From positions 1 to 33,124 of the forward strand of contig NZ_JAACYW010000112.1 of NCBI RefSeq assembly GCF_015356825.1: DNA of 33,124 nt, written 5' to 3'. This DNA comes from Catenulispora rubra. Lineage in GTDB: Bacteria; Actinomycetota; Actinomycetes; Streptomycetales; Catenulisporaceae. Positions 23,207-31,486 of the stretch are shown here, in pieces. The position numbers and the translations under genes are program-made. The notes below the pieces were generated by a model. The model made no database searches, was not told where the DNA came from, and saw nothing but the letters and a program-made list of their open reading frames with translations. How positions within the stretch are numbered: position 1 is the stretch's first letter; the number at the start of each line of letters is the position of its first letter.

Positions 23207-24480
23207 GCTGTCGCCTCGGCGTGTCTCACGGCCTGGGTGTCGAGGGGGGTCCGCTCGTGTCTGAGGGCACTGACAAGCGCGTCGACGTCGTCGGTGTCGT
23301 TGTAGAGGTGGAACGAGGCACGGACGACGGTCGGCACCTTGAATCGGGCACAGACAAGATGCGCGCACTGGCGTCCGACGCGCACGGCGACATGCTGATT
23401 GTCGAGCAGTTCGCCGAGCTCGTCCGCGTCGGTGTCGTCGATCACGAAGGAGACGATCGGTGCGCGGTCGGCGGTGTCGACGGGGCCGACGACGTGTAGC
23501 CCATCGATACTCTGCAGGTGCTTCAGCGCGTAGTCGGCCAGATTCTGGTTGTGGGCTGTGACTGACCGCATGCCGATACCGGACAGGTAGTCGACTGCGG
23601 CGCCGAGTCCGATCGCCTGGGCGATCGGCGGTGTGCCGGCCTCGAACCGCCATGGAGGCGCGGTGAATCTGCTGCCCGCGCATGTCACGTTCTCCGTCAT
23701 CGATCCGCCGCCGAGGAACGGGGGTAGGGACACGAGCAGTTCGCGCCGTCCCCACAGCACTCCGACCCCGGTAGGGCCGCATATCTTGTGCCCGGTGAAT
23801 ACGACGAGGTCCGCCCCCAAAGTGCGCACGTCGAGGTCGAGGTGCGGGGCGGACTGGGAACAGTCCAGGACGACCAGCGCGCCGACCTGTCGTGCCCGCG
23901 CCACGACGGCACTGACCGGGTTGACGCTGCCGAGGGTGTTGGAGACGTGGGTGATGCCGACTGCCTTGGTGCGTGCCGTTATCTGCTCGTCCAGGCGGGA
24001 CAGGTCCAGCCGCCCGTCGTCGGTGATTCCCAGGTAGGTCACGACGGCACCGGTGTGTTCGGCGACCAGCTGCCAGGGGATGATGTTGGAGACGTGTTCC
24101 ATCTCCGTGAGGGTGATTCCGTCGCCGCGCCCGATCCGGTGGGGCTGGTCCGCCCAGGCGAGCACGTTGGCCACCAGGTTGAGGGCTTCTGTGGCGTTCT
24201 TGGTGAAAACCACTTCCTCCGGACTCGCGGCGTGGATGAACTCCGCGACCTTCGCCCTGGCCTCCTCGTACGCGCCGGTTGTCGCCCTGGCCAGCGCATA
24301 GCCGCCACGGGAGACGTTCGAACTCAGGTGCCGGTCGTAGTTCTGGACAGCGTCGATCACCGCTTGAGGTTTGAGCGAGGTCGCTGCGCTGTCCAGATAC
24401 ACGAGCGGCGGATCGCCGTCTGCGTGGTTGCCGAAAAAGGGGAAATCAGCGCGCACCCTTTCGACATCGAGTATTGACAT
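23203..24480 (-). CDS. SufS-like cysteine desulfurase homologue (class V aminotransferase fold)
   Basis: This 425-residue protein has the SufS/CsdA layout: LVYLDSAATSLKPQAVIDAV near the N-terminus, PLP lysine Lys232 in FTGHKICGPTG, and a cysteine at the persulfide position, Cys372 in VRVGRQCAHLVC. In SufS this loop reads GHHCAQP, so both histidines are replaced and the loop is unusual. The conserved MEHHAN is MEHVSN, keeping the PLP-stacking His. Loss of the loop histidines suggests altered substrate or sulfur delivery rather than a housekeeping role. No SufBCD genes are adjacent. It starts the operon with the two methyltransferases and is divergent from the TPR regulator. A second desulfurase, the encapsulin cargo, lies 5 kb away and keeps the normal loop. 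Confidence 0.87.
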   Translation of the reverse strand: MSILDVERVRADFPFFGNHADGDPPLVYLDSAATSLKPQAVIDAVQNYDRHLSSNVSRGGYALARATTGAYEEARAKVAEFIHAASPEEVVFTKNATEALNLVANVLAWADQPHRIGRGDGITLTEMEHVSNIIPWQLVAEHTGAVVTYLGITDDGRLDLSRLDEQITARTKAVGITHVSNTLGSVNPVSAVVARARQVGALVVLDCSQSAPHLDLDVRTLGADLVVFTGHKICGPTGVGVLWGRRELLVSLPPFLGGGSMTENVTCAGSRFTAPPWRFEAGTPPIAQAIGLGAAVDYLSGIGMRSVTAHNQNLADYALKHLQSIDGLHVVGPVDTADRAPIVSFVIDDTDADELGELLDNQHVAVRVGRQCAHLVCARFKVPTVVRASFHLYNDTDDVDALVSALRHERTPLDTQAVRHAEATA

Positions 24481-24651
24481 GAATTGTCTCCGAAGCCTGG
24501 GGCGGGTATGGAACGTACTTACCGGTACTTTTCAGTAGGCACCCCTTTGGGCGATGGTGGAAGCTTGTCGAAGGGGCGAGCATGGTGCACGTGCTGCACG
24601 ATCGTTCGTTTGTGAACGCGTGGCGCGGCTAGGGGCGGAGGATCGGTTGCG
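24481..24651. promoter_or_regulatory. Divergent promoter region with palindromes
   Basis: The region lies between the desulfurase-like operon (leftward) and the TPR regulator (rightward). CGTTC...GAACG (24603-24618, 6-base centre) sits about 34 bp before the regulator start. CCCCTT (24542-24547) pairs with AAGGGG (24571-24576). Either could be a binding site for the adjacent regulator. Promoter hexamers could not be set with confidence. Confidence 0.4.
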
Positions 24652-26058
24652 ATGACCCGACGGACTCCCAACACCAGACTCAAAGCTCTGATCTCCGAGG
24701 CCTCGTTCAGCGGTCAAGGGCTGGTCCGGGCGGTCAACGCCGCCGGCGCCGAGGCGGGCTTGGCGCTGGGCTATGACCGCAGTGCGGCGGCACACTGGGT
24801 GGCCGGGGTCCGCCCGGCACCGCATATCGCCGCGTTGATCGTCGAGGCGCTTTCCCGAAAACTGGGGCGACCTGTCACGACGCATGACGCAGGACTGGCG
24901 TCCGCATCACAGAACCTTGATCATGGCCTGTCCGCGGTTCCCATGTCCGGCGCTGTGACGGATCTGGTCGAGTTGTGGTCGGCCGACGGCGACCCGGTGC
25001 GCCGTACGATCCTGCACGATCTGGCTTACAGTCTCTCGGCGGTCTCTTCGGTGCCCGCGTGGTCGCAGGCGGGAAAGCTGCCGAGAGCTGCGGACAAGGC
25101 ATTGCCCGGAGCCCGGATTGGGCTGCCGCAGGTGCAGGCCGTCCAGAGTATGACAGAGCTTTTCTATAGATCGGACATCGCCTTCGGCAGCGGCGGGATC
25201 CGCCGCGCGCTCACCGCGTACCTGTCGGGGGATGTCGCCGTCTGGCTGCGAGCGCCGGCTTCGACTGCTGTCCACAGGAAGCTGCTCTCCGCAGTGTCCG
25301 AGCTGGTCTATCTGTCTGCGTTCATGTGTTTCGACTCAGGGCTTCAAGGCCTGGCGCAGCGGTACTACCTGGAGGCGCTCAGCCTCGCCCGAGAAGCCCA
25401 GGATCCTGGCGCCTACGCAACAGTGCTGCGCGGTATGAGTGTGCAAGCCCACATGCTCGGCCACCATGATGTAGCTCTGCGCCTTGCTGATTCCGCGGCG
25501 CAGGCGCGCGGATCAGTGTCCGGTACGAGTGCGGCGTTCCTGTGCGGCCAGCTCGCTCTCGCCTGTGCCGCGACGAGGGACCGGCGCGGCGCTCTGGAGC
25601 ATCTCGGTGCTGCGGAACGCTATCTGCAGGCCAGTACCGACGGGGGCGACACCCTGGGTACCTACCATCCGGCGGCCTTGGCGCGCCAGCGTGCCGAAGT
25701 CCTGGTCGCCGCCGGAGATCGATCGGCTGCCCGCGAGGACCTTGCCGTGTCGATCCACCGTCGGCCCGCCGGGGAGCGGCTGCCCCGTGCCCTCACTGTG
25801 GCCCGGCTGGCCGAACTGCAGATTCATGACGGCCACGTCGAGGCCGCCTGCGTCAGCGGACACCGTTTCCTGGACGATTGGGTGTATCTGCACAGTGCCC
25901 GCGCCGACGCGTTGCTGTCCCAGTTGCGCGCCCGCCTACGGCCCTACCAGGCCAGCGCAGTGGTGCGCATATTGCTGGAGCGTATGAGGGTCGTGTCAGC
26001 AGTGACATCGACGGCCGCGTGGGCGGCCGGCTTTCCACCGGCTGGCGACGGGCCCTAG
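24652..26058 (+). CDS. XRE-like regulator with TPR-type C-terminal region
   Basis: This 468-residue protein starts MTRRTPNTRLKALISEASFS with a helix-turn-helix-like N-terminal domain (about residues 5-70, including YDRSAAAHWVAGVRPAPHIA). A long helical C-terminal region resembles TPR/SARP-like repeats (about 205-440, including GLQGLAQRYYLEALSLAREA and VQAHMLGHHDVALRLADSAA). This layout is common in actinobacterial regulators beside biosynthetic operons, where the repeats probably sense a small molecule or partner. GGAGG lies 10 bases before the ATG. It is divergent from the desulfurase/methyltransferase operon, its most likely target. It ends 216 bp before the IspH-like gene, which may be co-transcribed. 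The fragment at 10918-11085 comes from a relative. Confidence 0.82.
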   Translation: MTRRTPNTRLKALISEASFSGQGLVRAVNAAGAEAGLALGYDRSAAAHWVAGVRPAPHIAALIVEALSRKLGRPVTTHDAGLASASQNLDHGLSAVPMSGAVTDLVELWSADGDPVRRTILHDLAYSLSAVSSVPAWSQAGKLPRAADKALPGARIGLPQVQAVQSMTELFYRSDIAFGSGGIRRALTAYLSGDVAVWLRAPASTAVHRKLLSAVSELVYLSAFMCFDSGLQGLAQRYYLEALSLAREAQDPGAYATVLRGMSVQAHMLGHHDVALRLADSAAQARGSVSGTSAAFLCGQLALACAATRDRRGALEHLGAAERYLQASTDGGDTLGTYHPAALARQRAEVLVAAGDRSAAREDLAVSIHRRPAGERLPRALTVARLAELQIHDGHVEAACVSGHRFLDDWVYLHSARADALLSQLRARLRPYQASAVVRILLERMRVVSAVTSTAAWAAGFPPAGDGP

Positions 26059-26274
26059 AGCATCGGGTGCGCTGTCGATCACCACTGCGCCTTGGGCTGC
26101 GGAGTATCGGTTCTCAGAACCTTCAGTCGTTCCCTGGTCAGATCGAGTGCATGCTCCGGATCAGCTGCCGGGATGACCGCCGCCGACCTGACCGAACGGG
26201 GTTTCCGGCGTATGCCGGTGGGGAGGATTCCGCACGACTAGTATCAAATAGTTGCGATAGGTGGGAGTGTCGGA

Positions 26275-27543
26275 GTGCATGCGAGCGTATCGGTGGAGGT
26301 CTTCAGCGCACTCGAGCCGCTGGTGCCAGGCGAGGCGGTGGTGGCGGAGCGCTTCCTGCACCCCAGACGGGGCCCGGTGGCGACGCCGGCGGCAGCGCTC
26401 CTGGCTGCCGATCTACGCAACAGGGGAGTGAACGCACGGTCCTCGACTCTGGCGGGCGGCACGCTTCCCGGCGGACCACAAGGAAGTGCGGTGGTGCACG
26501 CCGTGACGTATCTGGCCCGCGACGCATCCGCCGTGGGCTTCGCGGTGGCGGTCGATCATCGGGACACCGATGTCAGTGCCACCGTGCGCGAAGTCGTCGG
26601 AGCATGGACGGGAGTGCTGCGAACCCGGCGACTGCTCCTGGCCGCGGTCGAACCTGCTTGTGGGGGCACCCAGCGGGCATTGGGGATGGCCGCACGGGAA
26701 CGCGGCCGGATGCCGCGCCTGCTCGGGCCCCTGAGCGCGAACCCGTTCACGATGGCCGAGTTGCACGCGCAGGGCGCGATCGCCGTCGAGGATCTGGACG
26801 ACGTGCCGCCTTCGGCCACGGTGATGTTTCCAGCCCACGGTGTCCCGCTCGCGGTGCAGGCTGAAGCAGCGGCATTGGGCCTGTCGGTCGTCGATGCGAC
26901 CTGCCCGCTGGTCTCCGAAGTCCAGCAGGAGATCAGGGAGCTGGCCGGACGCGGGAGCACGGTGCTGCTGGTCGGCCGGGCCGACCACGCCGTGTCGGCG
27001 GCTCTGCTGGATCAAGCCCCGTCGGCGACGGTGCTCGTCCAGACGCTCGACGAGGCCGACCGGGTGGAGGTCGACGATTCGAAGCGGGTGGCCGTGGTGG
27101 TGGCGCCAGGCATTCCGCTGGCCGAGGCCACACCGGTGGTCGCCGCGCTGCGTTCCCGGTTCGGATGGATCGTCCCGCAGCACCCGGCCACCTACTGCTA
27201 CGCCGCGAGCGACCGCTACGCGTCGGTAGTCAGTATGGCCACCTGCAGCGAAGTCGTACTCGTGGCGGGCGCACCCGACTGTGCCGACGCCCGACAGGTC
27301 GCCGGCTGGGTACGGACCTGCGGACGCCCGGCCCACATCGTGAACGCCCTGCACGACGTCCGTCCCGAACACATCGCCGGCGCGTCGATCGTCGGAACCT
27401 GCGCCGCCACCTCGGCACCGCCCGGCCTCATCGACCAGCTCACGCACGTCCTGTCCGGCCTGGGCCCGCTGGCGACGGTCGGACGGACGGCGCGCACGGA
27501 TCTGGTCGGTACGGCGGTCACCACAGTGGCGCCACGGCCGTAG
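26275..27543 (+). CDS. Divergent IspH/LytB-family Fe-S protein with extra N-terminal domain
   Basis: This 422-residue protein has an IspH (HMBPP reductase) core from about residue 119. The three cluster cysteines are kept: Cys129 (ACGGTQRALG), Cys210 (VDATCPLV) and Cys308 (TYCYAASDR). FPAHGVP (His188), GRADHA (His238) and the TSAPP serine (380) also match. Other residues that bind or protonate HMBPP are changed: His41 (E. coli numbering) aligns with Ala155, the catalytic Glu126 with Val240, TQTTLS (Thr167) reads VAPGIPL, and NSSNS (Ser225/Asn227) reads APDCADA. The N-terminal 118 residues are additional and unrecognised. It is unlikely to be the housekeeping isoprenoid enzyme and probably reduces another substrate. 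GTG 26275 has GGGAG 7 bases upstream. Its neighbours are a desulfurase homologue, OsmC and an encapsulin. Confidence 0.85.
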   Translation: MHASVSVEVFSALEPLVPGEAVVAERFLHPRRGPVATPAAALLAADLRNRGVNARSSTLAGGTLPGGPQGSAVVHAVTYLARDASAVGFAVAVDHRDTDVSATVREVVGAWTGVLRTRRLLLAAVEPACGGTQRALGMAARERGRMPRLLGPLSANPFTMAELHAQGAIAVEDLDDVPPSATVMFPAHGVPLAVQAEAAALGLSVVDATCPLVSEVQQEIRELAGRGSTVLLVGRADHAVSAALLDQAPSATVLVQTLDEADRVEVDDSKRVAVVVAPGIPLAEATPVVAALRSRFGWIVPQHPATYCYAASDRYASVVSMATCSEVVLVAGAPDCADARQVAGWVRTCGRPAHIVNALHDVRPEHIAGASIVGTCAATSAPPGLIDQLTHVLSGLGPLATVGRTARTDLVGTAVTTVAPRP

Positions 27544-27607
27544 CTGAGAATGCGACGTCCGGCTGCAGCCGTCGAGAGCACCAAGCAGCCGTTCCTTCTG
27601 CCGAGGA

Positions 27608-28045
27608 TCAGGCCTCTTCCGTAGCCAGGCGTACTTCCAGCGTGCTGGGGATGGCGGTGAGCGCACGACTGACCGGGCACTGCTGTTCAGCCTGAGCAGC
27701 AGCATGCTGGAGTTGTCCATTGTTGATCCCCGGCACGCGGGCGACGGCCTGGATGGCTATTCCGGTGAACCCGCTTCCGGGCACGATCACGGCGCTCACC
27801 TGGGTGTCGATGCTTTCGGCCGGCGTGCCTGCCATTTCCAGGACGCGCGAGAGCATCAGGGTGTAGCAGCTGGCCTGGGCCGAAGCGATCAACTCCTCGG
27901 GCGAGGTGCGTCCCTCGGGCTCGCCAGGAGTGAGGGGGAAGCGGAGTTTTGCTTGGGCCGCGCCAGAGCTGAGGAAGTCGATGTCGCCGCTGCCGGTGGC
28001 GAGATCGCCGCGCCAGTGCGCCGCGGCCGAACCGGTCAGTTCCAT
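27608..28045 (-). CDS. OsmC/Ohr-family peroxidase
   Basis: This 145-residue protein of the OsmC family consists of thiol peroxidases that reduce organic hydroperoxides in the cytoplasm using two cysteines and a lipoyl or dithiol donor. Both reactive cysteines are present: Cys60 in SAQASCYTLML and Cys123 in EQQCPVSRAL. RTSPEELIASAQASC is the family helix. ATG 28045 follows AGGGAGG; the frame open to 28237 runs into the encapsulin promoter and is not used. It is divergent from the encapsulin gene and converges on the IspH-like gene. The setting suggests protection of thiol or Fe-S chemistry from peroxides. Confidence 0.92.
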   Translation of the reverse strand: MELTGSAAAHWRGDLATGSGDIDFLSSGAAQAKLRFPLTPGEPEGRTSPEELIASAQASCYTLMLSRVLEMAGTPAESIDTQVSAVIVPGSGFTGIAIQAVARVPGINNGQLQHAAAQAEQQCPVSRALTAIPSTLEVRLATEEA

Positions 28046-28215
28046 GGATGCCTCCCTGGGTCGGTGCCGGCGGCGAAGTCGAGTCCGCCGTTGCCAGTAC
28101 AGCAGATCCCTTCGATACGGGTCAATGATCCGCTTATCGTCTTTATGGGTGGATTTATAGCTACGGGCAAGGGGATCCGAACCACCAGGAGCGAGCTCAT
28201 CCAGGAGGTTCCGGC
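28046..28215. promoter_or_regulatory. Shared promoter region of osmC-like and encapsulin genes
   Basis: This 170-bp gap is the only non-coding DNA upstream of both divergent genes, so both promoters must be here or inside the neighbouring gene. It is locally less GC-rich around 28125-28160 (CTTATCGTCTTTATGGG), as expected for a promoter. AGGAGG just before ATG 28216 is the encapsulin ribosome-binding site. Confidence 0.4.
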
Positions 28216-29625
28216 ATGCCCCAGACAGAATCCACACATCAGGACGCCCCTCGCAGCAGCCTCGGCACTCGTGCCGCGCGCACCATCGCGACCACCACCA
28301 AGACTCCGGCTCAGATGGCGTCGATCACTCCCCGGTGGCTGTTGCGTCTGCTGCCCTGGGTCGAGGTGGAGGCCGGTGCCTATCGGGTCAACCGGTGTGT
28401 GTCGCACAGTCTGGGCGACGGCCGGATCCGGGTGTCCGGCGAGCTGCACGAGCCGCAGCCGGTGGCGGCCGACCTGCCGGAGTTCGGGTTCCTGCGGTTG
28501 GTGGAGGACAGCGAGACGCTGGAGCGTATCGCCGGCGCTTTCGAGATGGTCCGGGTGCAGGCCGACACGGTGGTCGCCGAAGCCGGTGCGGCCGCGGACC
28601 GGCTCTACCTGGTGGTGCACGGACGCCTGGAGAAGTCCGGCACCGGCCGGTACGGCGAGGCCACTCGGCTGGGGCTCCTCGGCGAGGAGGAGTTCTTCGA
28701 CGAGGACGTGCTGCTGGACGGCGCGCCGTGGCCGTACACCGTGACCGCACGCACCGACGCCACGCTGCTGGCCCTGGACCGTCGGCGTCTGCTCGAACTC
28801 GTCGGCGAGCTCCCGGAGGCCGCCGCCTCGCTGCAGGCCTGGCGTGAGATCACCGGCCGCGGCGTCGGCAGCGCGGTACACGCCATCGCGGCCGGGCACC
28901 ACGGTGAGCCGCAGCTCCCTGAGACGTTCGTGGACTACGAGACCGATCCGCCCGAGCACGAACTCGCCGTGGCACAGACCGTACTGCGGGTGCACACCCG
29001 CGTCGCCGACGTCTACAACTATCCGATGGACCAGGCCGAAGAGCAGCTCAGGCTCACCGTCGAGGTCGTGCGCGAGCGCCAGGAACACGAGTTGCTGACG
29101 AACCCGTCGTTCGGACTGCTCAACACGGTGACCCCCGCCCAGCGCTGCCGGACCCGGACCGGCCCTCCTACCCCGGACGACCTCGACGAGTTGCTGACGC
29201 TGGTGTGGAAGCAGCCCGCGTTCTTCCTCGCCCATCCGCGCGCCATCGCCGCTTTCGGCCGCGAGTGCACCCGGCGGGGCGTTCCGCCGGCGGTGTTCGA
29301 GCTCTTCGGCTGCCCGATGCTCAGCTGGCGCGGCGTGCCGCTGGTGCCCACGGACAAGATCCCGGTCGATCCGGCGGATTCGACCTCCAGCATTCTGCTG
29401 CTGCGCGTCGGCGAGGAGCAGCAGGGCGTCGTCGGCCTGCGTCCGGCCGTCCTGCCCGATCAGCACTCCCCCGGGCTGTCGGTCAGCCACATGGCCGTCG
29501 ACCAGCGAGCCGTCAGGTCGTACCTGGTCAGCGCCTACTACTCGATCGCGCCGCTCGTCGACGACGCGGTCGGCATGCTCGAACACGTCCAGGTCGCCCA
29601 CTACCACGACTACGCCGGTGCCTAG
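28216..29625 (+). CDS. eshA: Family 2B encapsulin shell protein (EshA-type)
   Basis: This 469-residue protein matches family 2B encapsulins, HK97-fold shells with an inserted cyclic-nucleotide-binding-like domain; Streptomyces EshA is the known example. The order is: flexible N-terminus (1-35), N-arm and first shell segment (TPRWLLRLLPWVEVEAGAYR), cNMP-like domain (about 96-205, with VVAEAGAAADRLYLVVHGRL), then the remaining HK97 fold (VDYETDPPEHELAVAQTVLR to the C-terminus). The phosphate-binding cassette reads EEFFDEDVLLDGAPWPYTVTA and lacks the consensus GE..L..R.A, so cNMP binding may be weak or absent. Its stop lies inside the cargo gene start (8-bp overlap), which couples shell and cargo synthesis. 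OsmC is divergent upstream. Confidence 0.93.
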   Translation: MPQTESTHQDAPRSSLGTRAARTIATTTKTPAQMASITPRWLLRLLPWVEVEAGAYRVNRCVSHSLGDGRIRVSGELHEPQPVAADLPEFGFLRLVEDSETLERIAGAFEMVRVQADTVVAEAGAAADRLYLVVHGRLEKSGTGRYGEATRLGLLGEEEFFDEDVLLDGAPWPYTVTARTDATLLALDRRRLLELVGELPEAAASLQAWREITGRGVGSAVHAIAAGHHGEPQLPETFVDYETDPPEHELAVAQTVLRVHTRVADVYNYPMDQAEEQLRLTVEVVRERQEHELLTNPSFGLLNTVTPAQRCRTRTGPPTPDDLDELLTLVWKQPAFFLAHPRAIAAFGRECTRRGVPPAVFELFGCPMLSWRGVPLVPTDKIPVDPADSTSSILLLRVGEEQQGVVGLRPAVLPDQHSPGLSVSHMAVDQRAVRSYLVSAYYSIAPLVDDAVGMLEHVQVAHYHDYAGA

Positions 29626-30955
29626 CCGCACCGCCGATGCCGGCACAGCGGCAGGCGGTGCCAGGACCGGCGGCCAGTCCGGGCGGCGCTACTGGCTCGA
29701 TGGCGCAGAACAATCCCGCGCAGGCCAAACGCCCTCGCCCTCGCCCGGCTGCGGACTCGCAGTTCAGACGTTGCGCCGCGACTTCCCGCTGCTGGCGCGA
29801 ACCGTGCACGGCAAGCCGCTGGCCTGGCTGGACAACGCCGCGACCACGCAGAAGCCCGAAGCGGTCATCTCCGCCGTCGACCGGTTCTACCGGACCCAGA
29901 ACTCGAACATCCACCGCGGCGCGCACACGATGGCGCGCCAGGCCACCGAACTGTACGAAGCGGCCCGCGAGCGGGTCGCCGCCTTCCTGGGCGCGGCGGA
30001 CCCGCGCGAGATCGTCTTCACCAGAGGCACCACCGAGGCCCTGAACCTCATCGCGCAGTCCCACGGCAGATCCGTCGTCGGCCCCGGCGACGAGGTGCTG
30101 GTCACCGAACTCGAGCACCACGCGAACATCGTGCCCTGGCAGGTACTGTGCGCCGAGCGCGGCGCCCAGCTGAAGGTCGTCCCGTTCAACGACCGCGGAG
30201 AGATCGACCCGGCTGCGTTCGCGCATGCACTCAGCCCCCGCACCAAGATCGCCGCCTTCGCACACGTCTCGAACGTCCTGGGCACCGTCCTGCCGGTACG
30301 AGAGTTGGCGGCTCTGGCCCACGCACACGGCGCGACAGTCGTGGTCGACGGTGCCCAGGCCGTCGCCCACCTGCCGGTCGCCGTACGGGACCTCAACGCC
30401 GACTTCTACGTCCTGTCCGGCCACAAACTCTTCGCCCCCACCGGCATCGGCGCACTGTACGGACGCCTGGACCTGCTGGAGGCGATGCCACCATGGCAGG
30501 TCGGCGGCGGAATGATCGAATCGGTCGCCTTCGACCACACAGACTTCGCCCCGCCGCCGCAACGCTTCGAAGCCGGCACCGCGCACATCGCCGGCGCGAT
30601 CGGGCTCGCCACCGCGATCGACTACCTCGCATCCATCGACCTGTCAGCCGCCAGGTCCCACGAAGCGTCCCTGCACGCCTATGCCCGGACGCAACTGGGC
30701 ACCGTGCCCCGGCTACGCCTGCTCGGCGACCCCCGCCAGCAGATCAGCGTCCTCACCTTCACCATCGACGGAACCGACCCGGCGCACACCGCCGCGCGGC
30801 TGGACGAAGCGGGAATCATGGCGCGCGCCGGACACCACTGCGCCCAGCCGGCTCTGCGCCACTACGGACTCAGCGCCGCGACACGCGTCTCACTCGCCCT
30901 GTACAACACCTACGACGAGATCGACAAGCTCCTCGGGGTTCTCCGAACCCCGTAG
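29618..30955 (+). CDS. Cysteine desulfurase, encapsulin cargo
   Basis: This 445-residue SufS-like PLP enzyme releases sulfur from L-cysteine as an enzyme persulfide, giving L-alanine. PLP lysine is Lys270 (YVLSGHKLFAPTG), the persulfide cysteine is Cys408 in the classical ARAGHHCAQPAL loop, and ELEHHANIVPW carries the stacking His. The first 50 or so residues (MPSRTADAGTAAGGARTGGQ and on to SPSPGCG) are disordered and rich in Gly, Ala, Ser and Pro. In family 2 systems such an extension directs the enzyme into the shell; this one is much shorter than that of the cyanobacterial family 2A cargo. GTG 29618 overlaps the shell gene by 8 bp and no later in-frame start preserves the enzyme. The shell overlap strongly supports encapsulation. 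Confidence 0.92.
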   Translation: MPSRTADAGTAAGGARTGGQSGRRYWLDGAEQSRAGQTPSPSPGCGLAVQTLRRDFPLLARTVHGKPLAWLDNAATTQKPEAVISAVDRFYRTQNSNIHRGAHTMARQATELYEAARERVAAFLGAADPREIVFTRGTTEALNLIAQSHGRSVVGPGDEVLVTELEHHANIVPWQVLCAERGAQLKVVPFNDRGEIDPAAFAHALSPRTKIAAFAHVSNVLGTVLPVRELAALAHAHGATVVVDGAQAVAHLPVAVRDLNADFYVLSGHKLFAPTGIGALYGRLDLLEAMPPWQVGGGMIESVAFDHTDFAPPPQRFEAGTAHIAGAIGLATAIDYLASIDLSAARSHEASLHAYARTQLGTVPRLRLLGDPRQQISVLTFTIDGTDPAHTAARLDEAGIMARAGHHCAQPALRHYGLSAATRVSLALYNTYDEIDKLLGVLRTP

Positions 30956-31486
30956 CGCAAAACAGTCAGGCCGGAGATGCGCGTGCACCCCGAATCTGGG
31001 CGCCGCGCACGGAGGCTGTGGGTGCCGACTATCTCATCTACGCATGTCACGCCGAGTGCTCATACTCGCGTGGGATGCCGCCAGTAGCACCCGATCCGCA
31101 GGTTCGAATCGGAATTCAATAGGCAGTGAATATCCGCTTACCGCCATCGGTCGAGTCCAGGCTCATCGCCGTTCCACAGACGCCGGACTCGACCGGAGCG
31201 CACAACACCACATGCCTAGCAGCAGCCCACCTAGGGACAGCCGTTGAGGACGTTATGAAGGATTTGCTCTTCAGTTGAACCGCGCCGGAATCGCGCCACA
31301 CTGCAGGTCAAGATTCGCCGTGGGTCCAAGTCGGCGGGTGCCTCAGGCAGCGCACAACAGGTCCGCAGTAGACCGACGCACTCAGAAGACTGATGGCGGC
31401 ACAATTCGGCGCTGGCACCATAGTGTGAGGCGTGCTGGAAATAGGTGACCATTCGGTAGAAACCAGGGCGAGATCCGACAACCTCC
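30956..31486. other. Gap with possible IS debris
   Basis: No intact gene is seen downstream of the cargo gene. On the minus strand EFRFEPADRVLLAAS (about 31065-31115) resembles the beginning of integrase-type transposases, and RRGSTEEQILHNVLNGCP (about 31231-31290) looks protein-like but is unassigned. Both are short and unsupported by starts. No terminator-like stem was found directly after the desulfurase stop. Confidence 0.35.

Noticed and set aside
26275..27543. Plain annotation as HMBPP reductase (ispH).
   Set aside because: Key substrate-binding and catalytic positions are replaced, and there is a large extra N-terminal domain.
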